The notes below the pieces were generated by a model that worked only from the letters and a program-made list of their open reading frames with translations, had not been told where the DNA came from and did not search any database. DNA of 64,000 nucleotides from Macrophomina tecta (lineage: Eukaryota; Ascomycota; Dothideomycetes; Botryosphaeriales; Botryosphaeriaceae), in the NCBI GenBank assembly GCA_024180945.1, contig JAKSGN010000006.1, forward strand, positions 2,976,001-3,040,000. Direction: 5' to 3'. The position numbers and the translations under genes are program-made. Positions 54,569 to 64,000 of the stretch are shown here, piece after piece (the stretch's first letter is position 1; every line of letters starts with the position of its first letter).

Positions 54569-55762
54569 TTAATGGCCAAATGCCGGATCGGATGCTTGAA
54601 ATGCCCGGAGAACTGCCATGGACGTGACTGGATAGGCCATGAGCTTATCGTGTACTCCGTACCGCAGCATCTCCAGCCTGATGGTTCCTTTAAGTGCCTT
54701 CCACTCGACTGCCCATCCGCCGGAACCAAGGTCTCGCTTCTTGAGAGCCTTCTCCCGCTCAAGCTCTTCGTAGCTGATGCCCTTCGGGGCCGAGGCATTC
54801 ACGGCATGCCAAAACATGATTTCGCTGTGCAGGCAGCCAATATCTGTATCATCTTCTGCATGGATGAATGTAATGTGGTACTGTTGGCTGTTTGCTCTGC
54901 TCTGGCCGCGGCGAATGAATTCTGCGACACGGTCCTTGCTCATCCAGGTGCTTTTGAGATAAGAATTGAAGAATTTCAATAGCCGAGGGATTTTGGACAA
55001 CGGAGAGAGAACCGGAATGACGCCTCCAATGCGATACGTGGCGGTCAATGTCGCGACGTCCGAAAACGAAGCCACGAGCACGGTGCCAGAGAACATGATA
55101 GGTGGAGACTTCATGGCATAGTGCCGTGCCAGTGATGTGGCTACGGCCGTTCCGAGAGACTGGCCAAAGATGACGATACGCGATGGTGGAATGCCGGCGA
55201 CGTCCATAGCCCAGTCAGCTATCGCTACAGCATCGACCAACAGCCCTTCTTCAGACGGAGTTCCAGTGCTGAATCCATAGCCGCGATAGTCGGCAGCGAG
55301 GATGTGGATCTTCTCTGGTGCGGTTGATGATAAAGCGCGATAGCTGTCGGGGCGCCAACCGGAAGCCAGGCAGCCAGCAGTGCCGTGAAGATAAATGACC
55401 AAACGAGCTTCGGGGTCGTGTCGAAGGAGGCGAAATGCAAGCCTGGCGGTGACATCAGAGGCGAGGCTGGTCGATTCGGCGAGCAGCTCTTCTTCATGGC
55501 GGCGATAGGCGCCCAGCGGCAAGACAAGCCAGGCATGCAGAGTCTCAGCGTCTGGCGTATGGACGGAAAAGGGCGTGACTTGTCCCCGGAGGAAACCAAA
55601 AGCTTCGGGGACATTCAGATCTTTGAACCGAATGAGAGACAACCGGTGCAAGTAGAAGACATGTGTTTGAACTGCCGGAAAGGCGATGAGAATGCCGAGG
55701 ATGCCGAAGTAGAGGACAGAAGGTGCCGCGACAGCGAGGGCGGCAAGCTGGAGCAGAGCCAT
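54569..55762 (-). CDS. ABHD12-like alpha/beta hydrolase, 397 residues
   Basis: Serine hydrolase resembling ABHD12/ABHD13 lysophospholipid lipases. Single exon. One N-terminal membrane span (LAALAVAAPSVLYFGILGIL), then LVIYLHGTAGCLASGWR (oxyanion), ILAADYRGYGFSTGTPSEEG, VIFGQSLGTAVATSLA (nucleophile Ser in GQSLG), ITFIHAEDDTDIGC (acid Asp) and RYGVHDKLMAYPVT (His). All triad positions are present. The open frame extends about 83 codons upstream, but the Met at 55762 directly precedes the membrane span and fits family length. Probably an endomembrane lipid hydrolase with its active site on the lumenal side, by analogy. Confidence 0.88.
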   Translation of the reverse strand: MALLQLAALAVAAPSVLYFGILGILIAFPAVQTHVFYLHRLSLIRFKDLNVPEAFGFLRGQVTPFSVHTPDAETLHAWLVLPLGAYRRHEEELLAESTSLASDVTARLAFRLLRHDPEARLVIYLHGTAGCLASGWRPDSYRALSSTAPEKIHILAADYRGYGFSTGTPSEEGLLVDAVAIADWAMDVAGIPPSRIVIFGQSLGTAVATSLARHYAMKSPPIMFSGTVLVASFSDVATLTATYRIGGVIPVLSPLSKIPRLLKFFNSYLKSTWMSKDRVAEFIRRGQSRANSQQYHITFIHAEDDTDIGCLHSEIMFWHAVNASAPKGISYEELEREKALKKRDLGSGGWAVEWKALKGTIRLEMLRYGVHDKLMAYPVTSMAVLRAFQASDPAFGH

Positions 55763-56622
55763 GTTGTTGCAGAACAAGTGAGGGTGGGAGGGACAGACAG
55801 GTGGCTGCGGCAGATGGGCATGCCAGGGCCTGCTTATCAGCGCCGCCCTGCAGACGCACATACAGCGGGCGCTTAGCGGGCCCTCAGGACAGGGTTGTCG
55901 AGACACAAAAGCGCCTGATGAAGGTGCGGCACAGTCGACGTGGGGGCGACGCGTTTTTGCGGGAGAGCGCGTCGAGGCGGCCACGACTTTCCGAATCACC
56001 GCTTTCCGCACAAGAACTTAAAACCCAAACCCACGCTCCTTAACCCTTAATGCCTAGATACCCTTCCATTACCTGTAGCTCATGAACCTCGCCGTCATCG
56101 GCTGCAAGTACGAATGTCTCCCGGCGAAACTCCCCCCAAACGACCGCTGGTTCTCCTGAGTTCGTCACTCGTCTGACTCTCGACCCCGAATCTGCCAACC
56201 TTCACCTCCAGGAAGGCGAAGATAGCCGCGCATATCACAGGATTCAGTGAAACGCTATTATGCAGCCACAGGAGTCGGGAAACGCGTTTTAATCGCGTCT
56301 TCGAATTTTAGGACTTGTTCCTTGACGCGCAACTGCGGCGCAGCGGCCTGTCGTTTCCTCGTCAGGCTGTTGTGCCGCACAGCTCACTCGAAAAAGCACC
56401 TTCAAGGCTTGGTTGGCCATCTGCTGCAGGATTCGGTCGCTTAGCAAGAGCCCATTGCCAGAGCCATGCGTACTATCCCGCTGGTGATTCCCATATCTAC
56501 CGCCAGTTCTCTGCCGGAGATGAAGCCTTGCCTCTCTCAGGATAGCCTCTTTCCAACGGAGCTCCCACGATTCCAACGTCGTCTTTACCGCAAAGCTAAC
56601 ACCCTTCTCCGATATTTCACAA
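55763..56622. other. Divergent intergenic region
   Basis: Shared upstream region of the ABHD12-like and multi-pass membrane genes; no other gene supported. Confidence 0.45.
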
Positions 56623-57939
56623 ATGAACAAAACTAACGGGAGCTCAAATACTACGGCAGCCAACAGCTTGGTCGGCTGGACCCCCGAGTCTGACGGGCGC
56701 GGCACTTTCACGATCATCACCTCCTGTTTCTTCACTATTCTCATCTGCACCTGGACCGTCATCCACCCCAGAGTCCATACAACCCACCGCATGACTGTAT
56801 GGCATAAGACCTGTCAGCTGGTCAAGGCCGTCATCGTCCCCGAAATGGTCTGCATCGAAGCACTGCAAGAGTGGGTGCAAGCCCGAAAGATGGTCCGTCG
56901 CTCCTCCGCCGCAACGGAAGGAGGCCTCAAACTGGCCCATGCATTCTACATCGGGATGCTAGGCCTACGTTATCGGACGACGCCAGGTTCGAAAGCGTCG
57001 AGGGTTCTTTGGCCAAGCCAGTACACCTGGCTACTCAACAACGGTCTCGTCAGCTGGTCTGATCACGAGGCTTGGGGCTTGTCGGAAGAGCTGATTCGCG
57101 ACAAGAATAAGGCGGACGGCGTGGTCAAACTCGCCGCCTTGACCCAGCTGACCTGGTTTGTCCTGCAATGCATCACTCGTACAGCGCACGACCTTCCCAT
57201 AGCTGCTTTGGAGGCCATGACCCTGGCTTACGTCTTCGTCATGCTCATCACGTATCTTTTCTGGTGGGTCAAGCCGAAAGACATCACCACTGCCATGTAT
57301 GTCGACCTGCCGGAAATGAACCGTAGGCAGCGTCGAGTATTCGACTCACTGTCAATGGAAGATACATACGATCATGACGAAAGCTTAGTTGAGCACTCCA
57401 AGAATATTGCCTGGTACCTGGTCGCTCGTGACTGCAAGGATGGCAGCAGACTCCTCATGGACGCGGGTCAAGACGAAGAGGCCGCCAAGACCACTCTGGT
57501 GGAAGAAATTGTATCCATCCATCCCGGGATCCGCAGAGCCCGACCGCTGATCGATAGATTCGATCATCCCATCATCCTCACCCAGTGGGACAGAGACTTG
57601 TATTTCACTAAATGGTGGCCGCTGATATGCATCCTCGGTGCATCCTTTGGCGCTATCCACCTGATATCTTGGAACTCGACCTTCCCCACTCCCTTCGAGC
57701 GGTGGCTATGGCGGTCGAGCGCCATGGTCTCCGTTGGCACGTCCATTATCTACATGCAGTTTGAGGCCGTGCATCTCCGGTGGGACGGTCCTGTCACTTT
57801 GATCCGCATTTCCACACCGATATTGTACATCATCAGTCGCATCATCATGATGGCTGAGGTCTTTGCGGCACTGAGAGCTATGCCGCGTAGCACGTATGAC
57901 ACTTATGAGATCTGGAATTATTGGTTTCATATGCTTTGA
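56623..57939 (+). CDS. Multi-pass membrane protein of a fungal-expanded family, 438 residues
   Basis: Single exon. Begins with a short glycosylatable leader and then GWTPESDGRGTFTIITSC, followed by a first span (CFFTILICTWTVIHP), the opening signature of a large, uncharacterised family of fungal membrane proteins. Further spans: QLTWFVLQCITR, LAYVFVMLITYLFWWVKP, WWPLICILGASFGAIHLISW, AMVSVGTSIIYMQF and ILYIISRIIMMAEVFAALRA. Conserved cytosolic pieces include WGLSEELIRDKNKADGVVKL and FWWVKPKDI. No catalytic motif recognised. Gene is intact; function unknown. Confidence 0.88.
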   Translation: MNKTNGSSNTTAANSLVGWTPESDGRGTFTIITSCFFTILICTWTVIHPRVHTTHRMTVWHKTCQLVKAVIVPEMVCIEALQEWVQARKMVRRSSAATEGGLKLAHAFYIGMLGLRYRTTPGSKASRVLWPSQYTWLLNNGLVSWSDHEAWGLSEELIRDKNKADGVVKLAALTQLTWFVLQCITRTAHDLPIAALEAMTLAYVFVMLITYLFWWVKPKDITTAMYVDLPEMNRRQRRVFDSLSMEDTYDHDESLVEHSKNIAWYLVARDCKDGSRLLMDAGQDEEAAKTTLVEEIVSIHPGIRRARPLIDRFDHPIILTQWDRDLYFTKWWPLICILGASFGAIHLISWNSTFPTPFERWLWRSSAMVSVGTSIIYMQFEAVHLRWDGPVTLIRISTPILYIISRIIMMAEVFAALRAMPRSTYDTYEIWNYWFHML

Positions 57940-59174
57940 TATCAGAATCATGTTGCTGATTGGATAAGCCAACCTCCGAGAGTGCTATTAAGTAGTCCGC
58001 GTAGCAGAACAGCTGGATGATTAAGGAGGACTGTGGAGTGCTGGTCAGTTGGTTGAAAATCAGAGACAGTGGTCGATTACAGTTCGCCTCCGCTGAAAAT
58101 ATCGAGAAAGATAGGCATCAGCTACCCTCTAGACATCTTCTCGCGCTTCTCTTGCGAGTTTTGTGCAACGCTGGGAGGTAGCGCTTACAAGCAAGGAATG
58201 AAGTAAGGTGTGCCACATCTGATAACGGAGTTCGGAACCTGGTCGCCGGGTTGTGAGTATTATTCCAGCTCCCCCAAAGTCTGTACGCAGGTGTTTGGAG
58301 TAATTTCTATTCCAGGAGCACGGCAGGTTTTGGTTCGGACGGCCCATGAGGATTTTTGGTGCTCGATATGCCTTTAAGGTCCCCGTACGTAGCGCATCCA
58401 GACCAAGTCCGGCCTGCACTTGCAATACACCTATGCTATGCCTGTTCCTATTTGAAGAGAGGCGCACTTGGTTGAGCATGCCGCACTCTCTTATATTGCT
58501 TGCGCTGTTTTCTTGGTCTTTCTTCAGGCTGCGGCCTTTCTAGGCCATTAACGTCAGCCTGCAAACATAAGATGAGACGTACAGAGAGCACTCATGACCC
58601 ATATCACGCCAGGAGCAAGGTCACCAAGCAATATACAGACAGAGTCCCGTAGCCTGAGGCCCCAATGGCCACGCCACACTTCCGCTTTCTGACACCAGGA
58701 GTCGCGAAACTAGTCTAGGCGTTGTATTTACATGATTCTGAGGGCATTGGCTGAACCCGGTTGTTAAGTGCATGCTGACCTAGGGGCGGAGGAGCGGTGA
58801 CCATGAAATTCCTCGCATAATTAATGGCTTTCACAGCATCTCGAAGCTGTACACTATTAGCAGTGTCAAGAAGTATAATATCTTACTAATACATGTCACG
58901 AATGCAGGCTGGATTGTCTTGTCGACTATGGTTTGGAGCAGGCGACTTTTGTCAGTCTCGTCAATAAAACCCACATGGCTGCTTGCAGTCGTACAATATA
59001 TCAAGAATTTTCAACACTCGATGTACAAGGAGTCTTTCGTGCTATTGTCGTCAATGCGTCTACTTGAACCACTCTTTCATAGGTTGGCCATCGCGGGCTT
59101 AGCGAGACATATTCGCAAGTAGAACGCTGAGTTTACTTCGTGGAGTATGTAACCCGTTCTACAAGCCACGTTCA
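57940..59174. other. 1.2-kb intergenic region between convergent genes
   Basis: No gene recognised. A minus-strand frame at 58129-58479 has no domain and no partner exon. Confidence 0.4.
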
Positions 59175-61889
59175 TCACAGCACGTGTGTGTTGAGGGGGA
59201 ACTAAGTAAGATATTTAGCCCCTTGTCCGAGAAACCTGATGAAGGGAAGCAGCTGCAATCTTACCTTGTCTTGTGGTAGAATCAAGCCGCGCGGCCTCAC
59301 GAGCGGATCATTCTCGTGTCCAAGTGGCGGGTTCGGGTACCGGTTCAAAATATCAGCCTTCCCCAAGTCGGTCAACCGCACTACTTCCGCAGGTGTAGGC
59401 CGATCTTCGATGCGACCGCTCATGCAATTATATGCTGTAGAGCACAGATATGTTAGCATGGAAACTTCCATAAAACGAAAAGGAAAGAAAAACAACGGCA
59501 GGAAGCTTTGCTTGGCCCCATAGTTCTCACAAACATGACGGCACACAATACAGAAGCCATAGCAAAAATTCACGCTTCAGAGAGAGCAGGAAACAAGAAC
59601 TTACCCAACTCGACCAGCCTTGAACTGTATTGCGGCTTCATCGACTCTTCTGGCATATGCGGCAGCCATTCTACAGGCTGGTTTGCGGCTTGCCTATCCC
59701 AGTCCGACCGTGACCGCTTCCCGAGCTTCTGTTCTCTCCTCGGTATGTCCCTGCTCGTATGCGTCTCATTACCCGTGCCGGACACGTTTTTCGTTTCCGG
59801 CTCCGCGAATCCCCTGTTGACGAGGACGTCCCACTTATCCTTCTCCACCTGCGGCGCACCCCAATACGGCCACGGACGACGCGCGAGATGGCGCGGCAGC
59901 GCATCCCACCACGCGGGGTATTGGTTGACGAAGCCAGGATCCCTGTTGTGCTTCCACAACTTGCCGCTCGGCCTGTCCACACAGGTCATCATGCACCACA
60001 CGACGACGCCGAGCTGGTAGACGGAGGTGTGGATGCGGATCTCCTGATCTTCCGGCATTTTGTCCTTGTAGAACTGGCTCGCCTTGGTCGGCGAGGCCGC
60101 GTTTGTGAGTTCGCGGGTCGGGCCCTTGACCCGCTCTTTGTTTGCCGTTCGCTGGTTGAAAACGCCGCGCTGGTTTTGCATTTGCTCCTGCAGTCACGCC
60201 CACTGTTAGAAACACGTCATATCCGCATATCCACCTTGAAAAGCGACTACATGGAAAAGCCAATTCCATCGTTTGGGTGCTGCACCGAAAGAGGATAGAT
60301 ATATTCCCCTGAGAGTGACTTACGAAGGGCATGAAGCTCTGAGTACCCTCTCCTTGCCAAGTGAGTGGAATCTGGTCACGAGCATCTGCTGCTGGATATT
60401 CGTTCGCGACACCGAAGTCGCCGAGAATTGGCTTTGGGTAATGTGCGTGCCAATTGTCAACTCCAGGGCCCGGAAAACTCTCCGGAACGCCAAGGAAGAT
60501 ATTTACGGGCTTGATGTCAATATGGTATGTTGGCGCCCACCCGCCGACTGGTGGCAAGGTGGGATCCATCCTCCCGCTCTCCAGAAACAGGAGGGCTTTC
60601 GCCATGGTGTTGAAGACGTACCAGACAAACGGTTCGGGAAAGACGAGCCTGCAGACTTCGTTAGTTCCATAATGGCGCATGTTCTGATACAAAACGGTCA
60701 GCCTACTCGTGGTCCTCATAGTGACGGATCAACCCGCCAAGGTCTCCATATGATGCGTATTTGAGCCAGAGTCGTCCCAGGGCACTGCCTCTTGCCTGAA
60801 TTTCTTGAATTGATTCTACGATATATCGGCAATGTTGCGCCGGCGGTGCGGTACGGAATCTTGCCATCAAGCGACGCTCATTACGAGGACCTTGTTGTTT
60901 GCCTCCAGGAGCAAGATCACGCTTGAGTACAACACGCTATATGAGGTGAGTGAACTGTTCTGGTTGCAGAGTCCAATGATACTTGTTAAGTGGATGAGCG
61001 ACTCACGTCAATGGTTCTGTCAGCAGCGTCCACACGTCGCCAGACGACTGCCGATCCATAGCCCCCTTGTCCAAGTGTGACACCGAAGCGCCATACATCT
61101 GTGGGCCCCATGCTGTTTGGTAATGACAGTAGATCGCCATGCCGTCTTTGGAGCTCAGCTGGGTTGGGTTGTGGTTCGTTAGGGAGTGGTGCTCGAATCG
61201 CGTAATGGAGGCCTTGGACGTCATAGTTCCTCGCGTGATTGATCGATCGGGCCATCTCTATGTAGTAAGATTGGCGCATCGCACTCAGGGATGTATAGTC
61301 AGCCTGATACAGAGCGCGTATATGAGCTGGATGTTTGCAATTAGTGACCAAAACACACGGGAAAAGGTAAGTACTGCAGAGTGAGGAGAGCGATCGTGAG
61401 GGGGAAAAGGTGAAGGAGGAATAGATACCTTCCGGCATGCTCCACGACTCCTTTCTCCTCACGTAGTAAATTTCATCGTCATTGGCGTATACGTCAAGGC
61501 CAGTAACCTGCCCGTCGTGCCACGGCCTCGGCCACCGCGTGTGTGCCTCGGCCTCCCATTCCCTTCTCACCGGCGAGGGTATTTTATTGTACTGGTCTCT
61601 GAAATAGGCGTTTCGATGAGCTAACCATGTATGTTAGCATATCGGTGTAATTAATGATATTCTGCTAGAAGCTACCAGCAAGCGTAACCCCCCTACGGCG
61701 CCGCCGCTGGATGGTGTGGTACCGCTCTACCCATTTTGGAGGAGTCGAAGCGGCAGCATCCGTCGCATAACGCGCTTCCAACGCGGCGGTATGAAGCTCC
61801 CTGCCTTCGACGGTGCCAGGTGGGATGATTACACCGCCGAGCGCGCTGCCTGGCCTTAGCACCGGGGGCTCTTCGACGTTCCTTGGCAT
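59175..61889 (-). CDS. Protein-kinase-like protein B, 686 residues, eight exons
   Basis: Exons: 61889-61676, 61620-61429, 61326-61007, 60936-60707, 60648-60324, 60187-59605, 59434-59265, 59201-59175; sum 2061 nt, exactly 687 codons. After a 180-residue leader the kinase core reads: LGQGGYGSAVVWRR (P-loop), RVVLKRDL (ATP Lys), LWLKYASYGDLGGLIRHYED (hinge), VFPEPFVWYVFNTMAKALLF, IDIKPVNIFLG (catalytic loop, D-I-K-P-x-N, His-Ile before Asp in place of HRD), LGDFGVANEY (DFG), VYQLGVVVWCMMT (helix F) and SGRIEDRPTPAEVVR. A long insert after the DFG separates SFMPF from the helix F region. The last exon codes only FPLNTHVL. Catalytic residues are present, so activity is plausible. Same exon layout as the gene upstream; substrate unknown. 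Confidence 0.88.
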
Positions 61890-62242
61890 GTCGAGATGGG
61901 AGTGGATCTTTTGATGAAGGCTTGTAAATTCGCGGTGGGGTGTATTATGGTTAGGGGGCGGCGAGGCAGGTCGAATATGGCCTCCCTTTATTAATCGTCC
62001 TTTGAATGCCAGGCCTTTTGTCGCTTTCGGATGCCAAGGAACACAATGAGGCACGTCAGGTAACTTGTTGTCAGTTCTTTGTCATTGAAAGGAATCATCT
62101 ATCTCCGGAAGTAATTCAAGCGGGTAAGAGGAAGGTGGGAAAAACACCAGCAGTGAAGCTTTTACAGTATCAAAACATGGAGCATACAGCGCTGCAAGTA
62201 GAAGCACATCCTAATCAGATCTAAGGACTATGTCAAGAAGCG
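61890..62242. other. Spacer between the two kinase-like genes
   Basis: 353 bp between stop of gene A and start of gene B, serving as promoter of gene B; nothing else seen. Confidence 0.5.
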
Positions 62243-64000
62243 TTACGTATACTTGTCATTTAGCACCAGTCCTCCAACCGGAAACTATTCAGAAAAAGAC
62301 AATCCGCGTTAGCAAGCCTGTTACGCCGGTCAAGCACTCAAATTTTTTAGGAAGAGAGGTACAGAATTGCACCACATACCTTTTCAACCGTGTAAGCCAC
62401 ATCCTGAGGCATTCCGCCTCCAGGTGGAAAAACCTTGTCGATATCATTCATGGCTGCCTCTGTCTCCCGCACCAGCTGCGCCGGCGTCGGCCTGTCCTTG
62501 CTGTTCGGCTCCATGCACTTGTAAACTGCCAAATGCGCACGCACGGAAATTAGCACTGCAAAATGCCCCGGTCTAGCAGATGTGACATCTGCTAAAAAAA
62601 AAAAAAAAAAAAAAAAAAGGACACAGAGGTACGTCACAGAGAGGAGAGGGAGAAAAAGAAAAAAAAGAGTACCAAGGAGAAAAAAGCGCACTCACCCAAC
62701 TCGACCAACCTCGCACTAAACGCCGGCCTCAACGCATGCCACGGCGGCAGCGGCTCCCACACGATCCCCGCCGCCCTCTCGCCCGGATCATCCCCCTGCC
62801 TCCCACCTGCCCACACATCATCGTCCCTCCTCGTTCTCCACTTAGAGCGCGCCCTGGTCCCGAATCCAAACCGCAGCGGCTCGTGCGTGACGGGCGGGGC
62901 CCCGACGCCGCCGCCGAAAGCAGCAGGACGTGTATCCGGCCGGACATCGCGGTCATTCTGCTCCGCATACAGCCAGCGCTCGCGGCCGACGGCGTCGACG
63001 CCGTTCCACGGCCACGGGCGGCGAGTCATGTGGCGGGGCAGGCGGTCCTCATAGGGCGGGAGGGCGCGCTCGTAGGGCGCGGGCGGCAGTTCCCAGAGCT
63101 GGGCGATGGGACGTGCTCGCGCGGCCAGGAGGCACCACATGGTGACGCCGAGTTGGTGGACGCTGAGAGCGATGCGCATCGGGCGCTTCTCTGGCAGCGG
63201 CCGGAGGTACGGGTTGCGGGGCGTGCCGGTGTTCAGGGGCCCTCGCATGCGTTGCTGGTTGACGAGCTTTTGGCGGTTGTGCGGGAGCATCTCCTGGATG
63301 TTGTCGTCGGCGTTAGAAAAGAAAAAAATTTGTCGGCTGGTTTGGGGGATTTCATTTTGGGGAGAATATGAGTGTGGACAGGGAGCAACAGAAGCAAAAG
63401 CCATTGTCGATGCTAAACAACTTACAAAAGGACGATAGCGAGTAGTGGCCCTGTCGAACAGTCGGTTCGGAATGTAAGCCGCTAAATCATGCTTCCTAAG
63501 GGCTACGGGATACTCAAGCGCTCCTCCAAAATCTGCTACGAGCGGCGTGGGGTAGTTATGGGACCATACGTGTGGGGCGTTGGGATCCGGTGCGCCCAGG
63601 AGTATGTTCGCCGGTTTAAGGTCGTACATGAAGATGGGTTGCTGATCGGTCCATGTCCTGTTCTTCGGTCCATCTGGATCTCTCTGTCCAGTCTCGAGGG
63701 TCAGGAGCGCCTCCGCCAAGCCGTGGAAGAGAAACCACGCGAAAGGCTCTGGGAAGACGGCACTAGGACGAGAGGTCGTGGGTGTCAGCGAACACGAAAA
63801 TATACTGTTCCTGGATCCCAGGAACTCAAGCAAAATTTAGAAAACAGGGATGATATGCACATACTCGTGCTGCTGGTAATATTGGATGAGGTTCCGAAGG
63901 TCCCCATGAGCCGCATATTCCAGCCATGTTCTCCCTGGCTGACCGTTCGAATTCCTTGGTCCCGTCCAGTCCCTAGAGGCGATGAGCCTGACAATATGCT
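62243..64000 (-). CDS. Protein-kinase-like protein A, paralogue of B, 5' end outside window
   Basis: Visible exons: 64000(partial)-63865, 63762-63426, 63293-62696, 62525-62380, 62284-62243. The text parallels gene B block by block: HIVRLIASRDWTG, RTWLEYAAHGDLRNLIQYYQ (hinge), VFPEPFAWFLFHGLAEALLT, FMYDLKPANILLG (D-L-K-P-x-N, Met-Tyr before Asp), LVADFGGALEYPV (DFG), VHQLGVTMWCLLA (helix F), RPAFSARLVELG and KDRPTPAQLVRE. Introns sit at the same places as in gene B (after GDL..Y..HE, after RPF/MPF, after ELG, and before the tiny last exon coding FPVGGLVLNDKYT). The P-loop region lies beyond 64000. The intron 62526-62695 contains an A25 run. Probably a tandem duplicate that diverged strongly. 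Confidence 0.85.
62594..62618. repeat. A25 homopolymer inside intron of kinase-like gene A
   Basis: Run of A on the plus strand, T in the transcript sense, lying upstream of the branch site GTGCTAAT. May vary in length. Confidence 0.85.

Noticed and set aside
62594..62618. Poly(A) tail of a retroposed element
   Set aside because: It sits within a well-supported intron, with no flanking duplication or element body.

Overview
The window is nuclear DNA of a filamentous ascomycete (Pezizomycotina). Evidence: genes carry many 47-170 nt introns with GTNNGT donors, CTNAC/CTAAC-type branch sites and CAG/TAG/AAG acceptors; the repertoire includes a HET-domain protein, a Zn2Cys6 regulator, relics of SAT4/rhodopsin-type, GH3 and megasynthase genes, and fungal hAT transposons. 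The class cannot be fixed from sequence alone. Splice models were built by hand; for most of them the summed exon length is an exact multiple of three and the joined protein matches its family, which is the main support.  Layout. 0.4-6.8 kb: a gene for a fungus-type C2H2-like protein with two copies of its domain, cut by a complete hAT transposon (hAT-1) with perfect 8-bp target duplication. 7.4-18.7 kb: a compact housekeeping/metabolic block: a Tgl2-like lipase with 8-, 10- and 2-nt exons, V-ATPase subunit G (VMA10), PET117, a GFA-domain protein, a small unknown protein, an AtzA/TrzN-type amidohydrolase with one frame break at a G8 run, and a secreted acid-sphingomyelinase-like phosphodiesterase. 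18.7-36 kb: gene-poor accessory stretch: a secreted protein with KR-separated repeats (possible kexin-processed peptide precursor), a small secreted NTF2/SnoaL-like protein, an ankyrin relic abutting a megasynthase reductase relic, a 931-aa HET protein, two solo LTRs of one family, an unknown membrane protein, and a SAT4-family relic.  35-46.7 kb: NmrA-like and naphthol-reductase-like SDR oxidoreductases, a metallophosphoesterase with an 11-Gln run, a nucleotidyltransferase-fold protein overlapping tail-to-tail with a Zn2Cys6 factor, and a sterol-glucosyltransferase-like UGT whose start codon lies only 37 bp from a second complete hAT element (hAT-2, 46.7-49.4 kb, perfect 8-bp duplication). 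50-64 kb: a GH3 beta-glucosidase relic, a DUF4139 protein with a GLFG-rich linker and one frame break, an ABHD12-like hydrolase, a multi-pass membrane protein, and two tandem paralogous kinase-like genes, the last running off the window end.  Reading across genes: the two hAT copies, the solo LTRs and the decayed gene pieces all lie in or beside the gene-poor stretches, while conserved genes keep short intergenic distances. No CRISPR array, rRNA or convincing tRNA was seen. The most unusual items are the 2-nt exon inside the lipase nucleophile elbow, the KR-repeat secreted protein, the hAT-broken but otherwise frame-perfect zinc-finger gene, and the tandem kinase pair.
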